DNA from: Paenibacillus donghaensis
GTDB taxonomy: Bacteria; Bacillota; Bacilli; Paenibacillales; Paenibacillaceae
Assembly: GCF_002192415.1 (NCBI RefSeq)
Contig: NZ_CP021780.1
Coordinates: 620,001-684,000 of the forward strand
Direction of reading: 5' to 3'
Length of the DNA: 64,000 bases
This document shows, piece by piece, positions 55,632-64,000 of this stretch. The translations under genes and the position numbers were made by a program. The stretch's first letter is position 1. Each line of letters starts with the position of its first letter. The notes below the pieces were generated by a model, which ran no database searches, was not told the origin of the DNA, and was given only the letters and a program-made list of their open reading frames with translations.

Positions 55632-55963
55632 TCTAATCATTTGTTTATTTAGGAAATCTTAAGGGTTGAAATTACGTTTTACGCCAAGAGGACATCCGTG
55701 ACTTACTTTGAAGTTATCACGCTAATCGTATGAATTTTCCCACCTCGAACTTCCTGCAGGAGCGGGAAATTAATCATGCGATTCGGTTTATAGAAGGTAG
55801 ATTATTGCAGATTATTATTGATGATTGGAATCAGAAGCGGGTGTTTTGAAGGATTTCATCTGAATAAGTTTATCTTGGGTCTTTTCGCTGGACGTATCGA
55901 AGCGCTTAACACCTGGAAACTGACTATCTGGTGTTGTGTTGAACTGAAAAGATATATCCTTTA
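55632..55963. other. Gap with a possible 39-codon remnant
   Basis: A frame at 55730-55849 (MNFPTSNFLQEREINHAIRF, then IIIDDWNQKRVF) has no clear RBS and may be a fragment of a longer gene. The rest shows no gene. Confidence 0.3.
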
Positions 55964-55996
55964 GTTGAATAAGTTGTCTAATGGTTGAATAAGTTG
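55964..55996 (+). promoter_or_regulatory. Two direct repeats, possible operator
   Basis: GTTGAATAAGTTG occurs at 55964-55976 and 55984-55996, 20 bp (about two helix turns) apart, just upstream of a TATACT-like box (56005) and the HTH gene. It suits self-regulation by the antitoxin. Confidence 0.5.
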
Positions 55997-56035
55997 AAAG
56001 GTGTTATACTGATTAAGAAGAAACAAGGAGGTCGA

Positions 56036-56503
56036 ATGACATTGGACACTAAGGTTATGGAAAAGCTGCAACGGATTGCACCCGAAGCCAAATTCAAGGG
56101 AAGTGCTACAGTAACATTAACTGCATCTGAGTTGGAAGATTTGATAAAGCATGTAAATGTTCCTAGGGTTGCGGTCTTACGCGTGCGGCGTGCAGGTGCA
56201 CTTTCCAAATTACGGAATATAAAGCTTCAGGACGATTGTTATTCTGTAGCAGAAGTTGCAGAACGTTTCAAAGTTACGAAACAGGCGGTTTATAAATGGA
56301 TTCAGGAAGAGAAGGTCATCTTCAATCAACCATCTCCAGGTGGTCGGGGTTATCGAATTCCTAAGGGGCAATTTCAAGAAAAAATCTCATCGCGCAATGA
56401 GTTTCTTGAACGGCGGAAGCAATTATTTGGTGAGGATGCAGAAATATCATTAAAGCACCCACAAATTGTATATCGTGATAATGATGGGGAATTCAATGAG
56501 TAA
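56036..56503 (+). CDS. HTH-domain protein, likely antitoxin of the PIN gene
   Basis: A 155-residue protein. Residues about 1-45 form a small alpha/beta region (TVTLTASELEDLIKHVNV), and 65-115 an excisionase/MerR-like HTH (CYSVAEVAERFKVTKQAVYK then RGYRIPKGQF wing). RBS AAGGAGG at 56024 supports ATG 56036, not the longer frame from 55985. It overlaps the PIN gene by 8 bp. Antitoxins of PIN toxins are often DNA-binding. Role inferred. Confidence 0.65.
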   Translation: MTLDTKVMEKLQRIAPEAKFKGSATVTLTASELEDLIKHVNVPRVAVLRVRRAGALSKLRNIKLQDDCYSVAEVAERFKVTKQAVYKWIQEEKVIFNQPSPGGRGYRIPKGQFQEKISSRNEFLERRKQLFGEDAEISLKHPQIVYRDNDGEFNE

Positions 56504-56786
56504 TACGAAGAGATCCAATATACCGGACAATCGAAAGGATGGTCCGATTGTCCGGATTCTTTGGGACACAAATGTGTTTGTCTCAGCGTTGGTTTTCGGA
56601 TCAATGCACCTGTTGGAGTATCTGGATGATCTTATAGATCAGAAACGGCACGGATTTATTGAGTTTATTGTGCCCAAGGCAGTTCAAGCAGAATTTTACG
56701 GCATATTACGCGCAGGTAGTGTACTGAAGAATAAGCAATCCATACATTTGACTCATGATGAGATTATTTTTTTTATCGAACCTTGA
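56496..56786 (+). CDS. PIN-domain protein, probably truncated
   Basis: A 96-residue frame. The first acidic cluster of the PIN nuclease is clear (VRILWDTNVFVSALVFG), and the second (VPKAVQAEFYGILRAG) has the glutamate. The late acidic residues (usually DxxLLALA) are not present because it ends at FFIEP, shorter than the usual 130-170 residues. It may be an inactive toxin. It sits between sigK copies 5 and 6. Confidence 0.6.
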   Translation: MSNTKRSNIPDNRKDGPIVRILWDTNVFVSALVFGSMHLLEYLDDLIDQKRHGFIEFIVPKAVQAEFYGILRAGSVLKNKQSIHLTHDEIIFFIEP

Positions 56787-56798
56787 AGAGGAGTAATA

Positions 56799-56890
56799 AT
56801 GATACAAACTTGCAACCAGCATGCAGGACTAGAGTTTGCAGAAATTCCTGATTTTTCAATACATATTATTACGTCTATAATGCATGTGTT
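56799..56890 (+). pseudogene. Gene start cut at the sigK copy 6 junction
   Basis: GAGGAG precedes an ATG opening [31 protein letters not shown], and the frame then enters sigK-derived DNA at AATGAAATC. The unknown gene lost its remainder where copy 6 begins. Confidence 0.4.
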
Positions 56891-57171
56891 AATGAAATCA
56901 CGCTGATCGATATACTCGGCTCTGAAGCCGACGACGTTATCAAAGAAGTCGATCTGAAGATCGAGAAGAGCAAGATCTACCGCAACCTCGACATTCTGGA
57001 TGACCGGGAAAAAGAGGTGGTGGTCGGGCGTTTCGGCCTGGACACCGGAGGAGAAGAGCGGACGCAACGGGAGATTGCCAAGGAGCTTGGCATCAGTCGG
57101 AGTTATGTGTCACGGATTGAGAAGCGGGCGCTGATGAAGCTGTATCATGAGTTTTATAAGGTGAAGCGGTA
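56891..57171 (+). pseudogene. sigK 3' fragment (copy 6)
   Basis: The similarity starts at AATGAAATCACGCTGATCGA ([10 protein letters not shown]) and ends [12 protein letters not shown]. Its left boundary is the same as that of copy 3. It lacks all of region 2. Codon choice is close to copies 3 and 5. Confidence 0.9.
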
Positions 57172-57207
57172 GGTAAATATAAATTATTTGATAAATACAG
57201 CTGTAGT

Positions 57208-57239
57208 AAGTGACTTGTCTTCGGATGAGTCGCTTTTTT
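57208..57239 (+). terminator. Terminator after sigK copy 6
   Basis: AGTGACT pairs with AGTCGCT over TGTCTTCGGATG, followed by TTTTTT. It has the same TCTTCGG-type loop as the terminator after the full sigK (43914), so it was acquired with the fragment. Confidence 0.75.
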
Positions 57240-57362
57240 GGAGAGGAGTCCTTTTTCGGCAAATATGATATCTGCCGCCGGGGGACCCGCGATTTTGCAA
57301 GCTCGAAACCTTCTATTATCGATAAGGAATATTTGCTGACAAACAGTGCAAGATGTTATTTG

Positions 57363-57398
57363 TTGAAACAAGGCAGCCTGGGAAAAGGTTGCCTTGTT
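57363..57398. terminator. Terminator between sigK debris and GH105 gene
   Basis: AACAAGGCA pairs with TGCCTTGTT over a loop of about 14 bases. It can serve the minus-strand GH105 gene. Confidence 0.65.
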
Positions 57399-57421
57399 GA
57401 CTTACGGGAGTGGTCCTAATT

Positions 57422-58552
57422 CTATTGGCCAGCTGGCTGTGCAAGGCTCATTTCGACACACATCAGAATGAAAGCGCCGGCGCCGTGAAGGTCGTTCTCA
57501 CTGGTGGGACGGGCAATGTAGTGAGCGTAATCGCCGATTCCTGTGCCGATGCAGATGTGCCCGATCCGCAGCTTGCCGTCATCATCAAATTTGAGCGTAT
57601 CGATGATTCCCTGATATCCCTTCCAAGCCACTTTCAAATACCCGGCATCCAAGTACCCGAACCTTACCGCCTTGGCAATGGCCTGAACGAACAGAGCAGT
57701 ACATGAATTTTCCAGCCAGTTGTCCGGACGGTCGCCTTTGTCGACAACCTGATACCATAGACCGGTGGCCGCGTCCTGGTATTTGACAACTGCAACAAGC
57801 AGATCACACAGAATAGCGATCAATGTCTCTCTGTCCTTGTGATTTTGCGGGAAATATTCCAGCATCTCCAACAGGGCGACAGGATACCAGCCGATGGCGC
57901 GCCCCCAAAATTCCGGTGCCAGTCCAGTATCGGGATCGGCCCATTCGGCCATCTTGGATTCGTCCCAGCCATGGTATAGGAGTCCGGTAACGGGATCCTT
58001 GGTGTGCTTCGCCATCAGGATGGCCTGAAAGGCCGTCATGTCAAAAAAATCATTCTCGCCAAAAGTGTGGCCGAACTGTGCCGCGATAGGACCGGCCATA
58101 TACAGACTGTCCAGCCACATCTGATTTGGATAATGGCCTTTGTGCCAAAATCCGCCTGACGGATTGGTATTCCATGTTCTCAGTAAGGAAACCAGGGTTT
58201 GCAGTGCTTTGGTATAACGCTCATCGCCGGTCTGCTCCAGCAGATCATACAGGAGGACTCCCGGCTGAATATCATCTAACTCGGTGTCTTTATAATTTCT
58301 AATACTGCCGTCACTCAAGATATGGCTGTCGACCCATCTTTTAATATAATCATAATATTCAGGTTTGGCAGTCTCCCGCCAGCATTTCCCCATTCCGGAC
58401 AAAAAGACGCCCTGATGATAATGAAAACGTTCCGGCGGAAGCTGCTCCGGCTCATATGTCTTCATTAAGGTCTCGCAAGCGAGTTGCGCCCACTCGATCG
58501 GGGACAAGGTTGTTCGGGTCGTGTTCCCCGCAGACTTTTTCGCATCATTCAT
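57422..58552 (-). CDS. GH105 unsaturated rhamnogalacturonyl hydrolase
   Basis: A 376-residue enzyme of the GH88/GH105 clan (alpha/alpha barrel): YHQGVFLSGMGKCWRETAKP, TELDDIQPGVLLYDLL, KDPVTGLLYHGWDESK, FWGRAIGWYPVALLEMLEYF and LENSCTALFVQAIAKAVRFG. The conserved aspartates of the hydration mechanism are in ELDDIQPG and the GRAIGW region. It removes the unsaturated galacturonyl residue left by pectin lyases. No signal peptide, so intracellular. Divergent from the AraC gene; RBS AAGGAGG. Confidence 0.88.
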   Translation of the reverse strand: MNDAKKSAGNTTRTTLSPIEWAQLACETLMKTYEPEQLPPERFHYHQGVFLSGMGKCWRETAKPEYYDYIKRWVDSHILSDGSIRNYKDTELDDIQPGVLLYDLLEQTGDERYTKALQTLVSLLRTWNTNPSGGFWHKGHYPNQMWLDSLYMAGPIAAQFGHTFGENDFFDMTAFQAILMAKHTKDPVTGLLYHGWDESKMAEWADPDTGLAPEFWGRAIGWYPVALLEMLEYFPQNHKDRETLIAILCDLLVAVVKYQDAATGLWYQVVDKGDRPDNWLENSCTALFVQAIAKAVRFGYLDAGYLKVAWKGYQGIIDTLKFDDDGKLRIGHICIGTGIGDYAHYIARPTSENDLHGAGAFILMCVEMSLAQPAGQ

Positions 58553-58681
58553 TGTAATCAGACCTCCTTAAGAATTTAAGCCTATGCTAACACAAAAAAA
58601 TGCACATTATTTGCAGAAAATCCTTAAATCTTCTCAAATCTTGCGGGATCTGAAGAGGGGATTTATGATGAAGATCAATGG

Positions 58682-59557
58682 GTGGAAAGAAAGGCGGCGA
58701 CTGACAGGGTGGAAGACATCGATTACGATAACGGCAAGGAAACCTTTTTGGTATCCTACAGGAAGGCGAGGAGCCATCATATGCAGGTTAACCATTTTCA
58801 TAGCACCTATGAAATATTTAATCTGATGTCTGGTAAAAGGACCTTTTTTATTAAAGACCGGACGATGGTGGTGGATGAAGGCCATATGATCATTATTGCG
58901 CCAAATGTGCTGCACCGCACCACCGATGCGCACACGCCCGGATATGAGCGTCTGGTCATCAACATTCATGGTGATGATTTGGCTTGGACCGACGGAGTCT
59001 CCCCGGATTTCCTTCAGCCATTGCTGCTGCAGGAATATCTCATTGTCAAATGTTCCTTGCAGGAACGTCTGATTATTGAAGAGTTCTCCCGCAGCATCGT
59101 GGAGGAGATTCAGGAGAAGAAGCCCGGCTTCGAGCTGTACGTCCAGACCCTGACATTGCAGATGCTCGTGATTTGTTGCCGGCATGTGATGCACAGCAGC
59201 GCCGAATGGCCGGAAGCACAAAGTCCGGTGCATGAGCGAATCTTCGAGGTTGTCAAATATATCAATAGCCATTACATGCAGGAGCTGTCACTTCCGGGGG
59301 TGGCGGAGAAATTCTACATAAGCCCCTACTATTTAAGCCGTTTTTTTAAGGAAGCCACAGGCTTTACTTTTGTGGAATATCTGAACAGCGTACGGGTTAA
59401 GGAAGCGAAGCAGCTGCTGGAGAAGTCTTCGATGAAGGCCAATCTGATCGCAAGAAAGGTAGGGTTTGGGAGCATCACGCATTTTGGGCGGGTATTCAAG
59501 CAGGTCACAGGCCATGCGCCGCTGTATTACAGGAAAAGAAAGCTAATGCAGGAGTAA
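58682..59557 (+). CDS. AraC-family regulator (cupin sensor)
   Basis: A 291-residue protein: N-terminal cupin (about 25-160; HFHSTYEIFNLMSGKRTFF, ERLVINIHGDDLAW) and C-terminal AraC HTH (about 190-290; YISPYYLSRFFKEATGFTFV, GFGSITHFGRVFKQVTG). It probably controls the divergent GH105 gene or the downstream transport locus. Start is uncertain: a good AGAGGGG site serves ATG 58666/58669, which is in another frame, so either GTG 58682 is used or there is a small indel at the 5' end. Confidence 0.8.
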   Translation: MERKAATDRVEDIDYDNGKETFLVSYRKARSHHMQVNHFHSTYEIFNLMSGKRTFFIKDRTMVVDEGHMIIIAPNVLHRTTDAHTPGYERLVINIHGDDLAWTDGVSPDFLQPLLLQEYLIVKCSLQERLIIEEFSRSIVEEIQEKKPGFELYVQTLTLQMLVICCRHVMHSSAEWPEAQSPVHERIFEVVKYINSHYMQELSLPGVAEKFYISPYYLSRFFKEATGFTFVEYLNSVRVKEAKQLLEKSSMKANLIARKVGFGSITHFGRVFKQVTGHAPLYYRKRKLMQE

Positions 59558-59703
59558 TGGGTGATGCTCCCTTGCTTGATCTTGCCTCTTGATGATGTAT
59601 CTGGAGAAATGAGGATATCTATGAGTGGCCGCACGTCAAGGCAGGAAACTGCAGCTTTATGAAAGCGTTTCTTTAAAACAACGACTGCAAAGGAGAAATT
59701 TCC

Positions 59704-61461
59704 ATGCTTGGTATACTCAAACGAATGAAAATTTTTCACCGGCTAGTGCTCTTTATGCTGCTGGTCATCTCTGTTGTATGCGCCGGATTTCTGGTGGTCA
59801 CGACGATTTCCTTTAGAACCTATGATGAGATGCTGTATGAGCAGGCTTCACGCGCCATGAATTTGTCGGTCTCAGGAATTGAGAACGAGATTGGAAATAT
59901 AGAGAAGCTATCGATGAATATGGCGCTTGACTCCAGAATTCAGGAACAGTTGATCAGTATACAAGGGGGTATCTCCTCTTACGAGCGTTCGGTCAGAACG
60001 ACGGATTTCAAAAATAAAATTATGCAGTACATGTTTTCGGAAGATAGTATTTCCTCCATCCGATTCTTAAACACTAGCGGATACGATTTCTTGGTTGGGC
60101 AGAACAAGGTAACCAATCAGGAAGAACAAATCGCTGAGATTATCCGTACTGCACATGAAAAGGAAGGCTCCGGCGTCTGGATCGAACCCGAGAATATCGA
60201 TGCCGGGCTGATTTCGGCCAGGGAGGTCCGCTCTATTTTTGAACCGATTTTGGAGCCGCTGGGAACGCTCATTTTTCGTATCGACTTTCAAAAGCTTGTG
60301 GAGCGGCATTTTCGGCCGACATCGAGTCCGACGACAGAGCTGTTCGTCATGTCAAACTCTGGTGTACTGTATCGTCCGAAAGCAGAAAGGTTCCAAGGCT
60401 TTGAGGTGGAAAAAATCGCTTTGCCTGGAAAATATGGTTCGCTTCTTCAGCAATTTGAAGGCAAATCCTATTTTCTGGCGTATAAGCATTCTTCAACGAC
60501 AGGATGGAAATATATCAGCCTCATTCCATACGACGATGTCTTTCAGGAGAAAAAATCACTGCGCAACACGATTTGGCTCATTGCTGCGATCTTGGTTGTG
60601 GTTGCCTGTTCGATCAGCTATCTGTTTGCCAGGAGTTTCACCCGGCCGATCGATCAATTGGCCAGACAGATGCGCAGCGCGGAGAAAGGCGATTTCAGCG
60701 CTTCCTTGGTGGATATCCGCGCTGTATCTCAAATGGACGAGATTGGCTATTTGCACAAAAGGTTTAACAGTATGATCCGTAATATACAGCAGCTGATCGA
60801 CGAGAATTATAAGAAACAGATCGTGATTAAAGATACGGAATACAGAGCGCTGCAGGCGCAGATCAACCCGCATTTCCTGTACAATACACTGAATTCCATC
60901 AATTGGATGGCCCGCATGCGTAACGAAGAGGTCATCTCGACCATGGTGGAATCCTTGAGCCAGCTTCTCCGTGGCGCGATGGACAACAAACGCACCATGG
61001 TGACCGTCCGCGAGGAAATCGAGCTGATCAAAGGCTATATGTATATTCAAAAGGTGCGGTATGGGAAGCGAATCGATTTTGAGGTGGAGGTACAGGAAGA
61101 AGCGATGGATAGCCAGATCCCCAAGTTTGCGTTACAGCCGATTGTGGAGAATGCGGTGTATCATGCCGTAGACCAGGTGGCAGGGGTATGCCGCATTACG
61201 CTTCATTCGGAAACTGCCAGCAATGGCGAAGACCTTGTCTTTATGGTGACGGACGATGGTCCCGGGATGGACAAGGCTTATCTGGAGCGCCTCCGAACGC
61301 TGGATTATGAAGCGAAAGGAACAGGGATTGGACTACGGAACATCCATGAAAGGCTTCAACTGGCTTTCGGAGAGAGCTATGGAATCGGAATCGAAAGCGT
61401 GCTCGGCGAAGGAACCTGCGTCCGGATTACAATACCAAGAGGAGGAAGCAGATATGTATAA
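59704..61461 (+). CDS. YesM-type sensor histidine kinase
   Basis: A 585-residue membrane kinase with two membrane segments (about 15-37, 278-300) enclosing an extracellular sensor. HAMP (300-355), His_kinase domain with H390 (ALQAQINPHFLYNTLNSINW) and HATPase (IVENAVYHAVDQVAG, DDGPGM, GTGIGLRNIHERL). This family senses carbohydrate supply with the YesN partner. RBS AAAGGAG at 59690. Overlaps the regulator by 8 bp. Confidence 0.92.
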   Translation: MLGILKRMKIFHRLVLFMLLVISVVCAGFLVVTTISFRTYDEMLYEQASRAMNLSVSGIENEIGNIEKLSMNMALDSRIQEQLISIQGGISSYERSVRTTDFKNKIMQYMFSEDSISSIRFLNTSGYDFLVGQNKVTNQEEQIAEIIRTAHEKEGSGVWIEPENIDAGLISAREVRSIFEPILEPLGTLIFRIDFQKLVERHFRPTSSPTTELFVMSNSGVLYRPKAERFQGFEVEKIALPGKYGSLLQQFEGKSYFLAYKHSSTTGWKYISLIPYDDVFQEKKSLRNTIWLIAAILVVVACSISYLFARSFTRPIDQLARQMRSAEKGDFSASLVDIRAVSQMDEIGYLHKRFNSMIRNIQQLIDENYKKQIVIKDTEYRALQAQINPHFLYNTLNSINWMARMRNEEVISTMVESLSQLLRGAMDNKRTMVTVREEIELIKGYMYIQKVRYGKRIDFEVEVQEEAMDSQIPKFALQPIVENAVYHAVDQVAGVCRITLHSETASNGEDLVFMVTDDGPGMDKAYLERLRTLDYEAKGTGIGLRNIHERLQLAFGESYGIGIESVLGEGTCVRITIPRGGSRYV

Positions 61462-63013
61462 GGTGCTGCTTGTCGATGATGAAGAACTGGTAGTGCAGGG
61501 AATCTCCAGTCTGATCCAATGGGAAAAGAGCGGGCTTCAATTGACCGAGGTGGCCTATAACGGAGTGGAGGCGTTGGAGTGCTTTCGCCGTGAGCCTGCC
61601 GACATCGTGATCACAGATATCCGCATGCCCGTAATGGACGGACTGCGTTTAATCAGGCAGCTTAAGAAGGAGTCACCGCGCACGGAGTATATTGTTTTGT
61701 CCGGTTACGGCGAATATGACTATACGAGCGAAGCGATGGCCCTGGGAGTCAAACATTATTTGTTGAAGCCCTCCAATGAGACGAAGATCCTGGAAGTCCT
61801 GTATAAAGTGATCGCCGAACTGAAAGAACGGGCGGATCATGAGCATTTTGTGGAACGGCTGCAGAACGATTTCAAGAAAGTATTACCCCATGTTAAAGAA
61901 CAGCTGCTGCGGGACATTGTTCTCACCGGCATGTACAACAAGCAGGATTGTGACTATTTCATGGATCTGTTCATGATTCAGCAGCAAATGTTCAAGCTGG
62001 TGTTATTCACCCTCCATGAAGAATCGGAATACATCCATAAATTTGCGCTGAAAAATATTGCCGAGGAAGTGTTCAAGGATGAGGGAGCTTATCTAACGAC
62101 GGTGGTGCGGGATCAGGTCCTGCTGCTTGTAAAGGCGGTCGATTTCGAGCGGCTATCAGGGAAGGTCAAGCAGGTTCAGCGGATTTACAAGGCTTATTAC
62201 AAGCTTGAACTGTTTGTCGCGATCAGTAATGAAGGTGGGTTCACAGCAATCCGGCCGATGTATGACAGTGTAAGACGATGTCTGAGCTTCGGAATTTTCT
62301 TCCAGGAAGGGTACATCGTGACTCCGCAGGATGTGATGGATGTCGAACAGGAGTTTCCGGTGGACACGGAAATGTTAACGGAACGACTGGCTGCGGCAGT
62401 CCGGACAGGCCATGCTGCAGAGGTAAGTGAAACGATTGTGGAAGCCGGCAGGTGGCTTGAGAACGGCTTGTTCGATGCGGCTGCGGCCAAGAAATTCTGC
62501 CTGGATCTGTTTCTGACCGTTATCCGCCAGACGGATGGAGGGCTTGACGAATATGTGACGGGTATCCCCAAGCTTTACAATATGCCGTCCCTTCGCGGGG
62601 CCTTTCAGTTTCTGGAGGAAACCGCATTGGAGCTGGCCCAACTGAATTCGGGCTGGACGGCTAAACGGCAGAACGATCTGATCGACTCGGTGCTTCGTAT
62701 TGTACAAGAAAATTTGGGCAATCCCGATTTGTCGTTAAAGTGGATTGGAAATGAGCTGCTGTACGTGAATGTCGATTATCTGGGGAAAATGTTCACCCGA
62801 AAAACTGGAAACAAATTTTCGAGCTATCTGGTGCAGCTGCGTATGGAATCGGCCAAAAGGCTGATGGAGCAGGACAATGAGCTGAGAATTTACGATATTG
62901 CCGTGATGCTGGGGTATCCGGAAGATGCCCAATATTTCTCCAAAGTATTTAAGAAATACACCGGCATGACGCCGACGGAGTATTTGCGAAGCGGGAAGAC
63001 ACAGGAACGGTAA
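61454..63013 (+). CDS. YesN-type response regulator with AraC HTH
   Basis: 519 residues from ATG 61454 (the longer frame from 61256 overlaps the kinase and is not real). Receiver 1-120 with D55 (DIVITDIRMPVMDGLRLIRQ), a long linker (125-415) and a C-terminal AraC HTH (420-515: WIGNELLYVNVDYLGKMFTR then YDIAVMLGYPEDAQYFSKVF). RBS GGAGGAAGC at 61440. It would activate the next gene, an ABC sugar-binding lipoprotein. Confidence 0.9.
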   Translation: MYKVLLVDDEELVVQGISSLIQWEKSGLQLTEVAYNGVEALECFRREPADIVITDIRMPVMDGLRLIRQLKKESPRTEYIVLSGYGEYDYTSEAMALGVKHYLLKPSNETKILEVLYKVIAELKERADHEHFVERLQNDFKKVLPHVKEQLLRDIVLTGMYNKQDCDYFMDLFMIQQQMFKLVLFTLHEESEYIHKFALKNIAEEVFKDEGAYLTTVVRDQVLLLVKAVDFERLSGKVKQVQRIYKAYYKLELFVAISNEGGFTAIRPMYDSVRRCLSFGIFFQEGYIVTPQDVMDVEQEFPVDTEMLTERLAAAVRTGHAAEVSETIVEAGRWLENGLFDAAAAKKFCLDLFLTVIRQTDGGLDEYVTGIPKLYNMPSLRGAFQFLEETALELAQLNSGWTAKRQNDLIDSVLRIVQENLGNPDLSLKWIGNELLYVNVDYLGKMFTRKTGNKFSSYLVQLRMESAKRLMEQDNELRIYDIAVMLGYPEDAQYFSKVFKKYTGMTPTEYLRSGKTQER

Positions 63014-63169
63014 CACGCAAGAACACGATTTATTTCAAGAAGAACCTCTGTTTTTTCCATGTTGAAGTTTGTCGATGAGATGTATCTTAAGGGTAGACAT
63101 ATTTGTATCTATTCCAGGCCTGGAATCGCAAATGCGTTCACCAATACAACAATAAGAGGGGCGCTAAAA

Positions 63170-64000
63170 ATGAAGAGACGTTTATCCATGATGATGATCC
63201 TGGCAATGGCGTGTATCCTTGCTGTGGCTGGTTGTTCGGGCAACAACTCGGCTGAGCCAAGCGAAACGTCAAAACCGACGCAGGAAACCGGCAGTACCGG
63301 CACACCGGAAGCTGGAGGAAATCTCCGCGTGATCTGGTGGGGGAATCAGGACCGGCACAATTTAACCTCGGAGGTGCTCGATCTCTATTCCAAAGCCAAT
63401 CCGGGCGTAACGTTCACTCCTGAATACCAGGGATTTGACGGATATTACCAAAAGCTTACGCTGCTGGCCGCTTCCAACAACATGCCCGACGTTTTTCAGT
63501 TTTATGTGGGGGCCAGTGATGCCAATCAGTTCATTGATAAAGGGCTGGTCGAACCTTTGGACGCGTATATCGAAAGCGGTCTCATCGACGTTTCCGAGAT
63601 CGGAGAGAGCACGTTGTCCGGCGGGAAAGGATCAGACGGCAAAATATACGGGATTCCCCTTGGTGTCAATGCCAGAGTGATGATCATTGACCCCGCCGCT
63701 TACGAAAAAGTGGGTCTGACGATTCCAGAAAAAGGGTATGAAAGCTGGGAAGCGCTGTATGAAGACCTGAAAAAACTAAAGGATGTGACCGGTGCTTACG
63801 GGGCCGATGACCTGTTCAACATTGCTTTCACCTTGCCTTATTATGCCCGTCAGTTTGACCAGACCGTCAACGCAGAAGGAACAGGAATCGGCTTCGACGA
63901 GAAGTTATACACGGATTTCTTTACTTACCGGCAGGAATGGGCCAAGGAGGGCTTGATTCCGAAGATGGATGCCTCGATGTCGGTGAAGAATCCGGAGGAG
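63170..64000 (+). CDS. ABC sugar-binding lipoprotein, runs off the window
   Basis: 277 codons to the window end with no stop. The signal peptide ends in lipobox LAVAGCSG (lipid cysteine at about residue 21), followed by a low-complexity Ser/Thr/Pro linker and the periplasmic-binding fold (NLRVIWWGNQDRHNLTSEVL, VFQFYVGASDANQFIDKGLV, DGKIYGIPLGVNAR). It delivers oligosaccharides to an ABC importer presumably coded beyond the edge. The location suits uptake of pectin fragments. RBS AGAGGGG at 63155. Confidence 0.9.
   Translation, partial: MKRRLSMMMILAMACILAVAGCSGNNSAEPSETSKPTQETGSTGTPEAGGNLRVIWWGNQDRHNLTSEVLDLYSKANPGVTFTPEYQGFDGYYQKLTLLAASNNMPDVFQFYVGASDANQFIDKGLVEPLDAYIESGLIDVSEIGESTLSGGKGSDGKIYGIPLGVNARVMIIDPAAYEKVGLTIPEKGYESWEALYEDLKKLKDVTGAYGADDLFNIAFTLPYYARQFDQTVNAEGTGIGFDEKLYTDFFTYRQEWAKEGLIPKMDASMSVKNPEE

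Noticed and set aside
61256..61453. N-terminal extension of the YesN-type regulator
   Set aside because: It lies inside the kinase gene in another frame; the receiver domain begins at ATG 61454 with a good RBS.

Overview
The window looks like a chromosome segment of a spore-forming, Gram-positive Paenibacillus-like bacterium. This rests on a full sporulation sigma factor gene (sigK), SLH-domain and copper-amine-oxidase-like cell-wall proteins, GGAGG-type ribosome binding sites, YesM/YesN-type two-component pairs and several carbohydrate-use loci. The species cannot be named from sequence reading alone.

Layout. 1-5.6 kb: a MocR-type regulator divergent from azlCD, then a proC remnant fused to a glycoside hydrolase fragment, IS1380 and TnpB debris and a dead RelE-type toxin-antitoxin pair. 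5.9-12.4 kb: a sugar PTS operon (PRD regulator, MBL-fold hydrolase, GH1 glucosidase, EIIBC, EIIA). 12.4-15 kb: a gene graveyard (IS630, a GPH transporter, AraC and histidine kinase fragments). 15.2-22 kb: a two-component system with a membrane partner, a GHL10-type secreted hydrolase and a four-domain secreted deacetylase/glucosaminidase. 22.1-27.1 kb: an AT-rich island with an IS1634-type element, a beheaded GajB-like helicase and a HipA-like/DUF3037 pair, ending at a partial tRNA-Leu that looks like an attachment site.

28.6-41 kb: a c-di-GMP-I riboswitch precedes an SLH surface protein and a 2242-residue Rhs/YD-repeat protein with an AT-rich lipase-like tip and a likely immunity gene. After it come orphan immunity genes, toxin-tip debris and a scrap of Rhs core.

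41-57.2 kb is the most unusual part. One complete sigK gene (43165-43866) is accompanied by five partial sigK copies: one 5' part upstream and four 3' parts downstream. They are separated by unrelated cargo: a type I toxin-antitoxin, a group II intron nested in another group II intron, an IS4 element, fragments of a biosynthetic locus, adhR/adhA, a zeta-toxin module and a HTH/PIN module. The copies break at two recurring points and differ mostly at synonymous positions, so they look like sigK ends brought in repeatedly from related genomes rather than recent local duplications.

57.4-64 kb: a pectin/oligogalacturonide-type locus (GH105, AraC regulator, YesM/YesN pair, ABC sugar-binding lipoprotein running off the edge).
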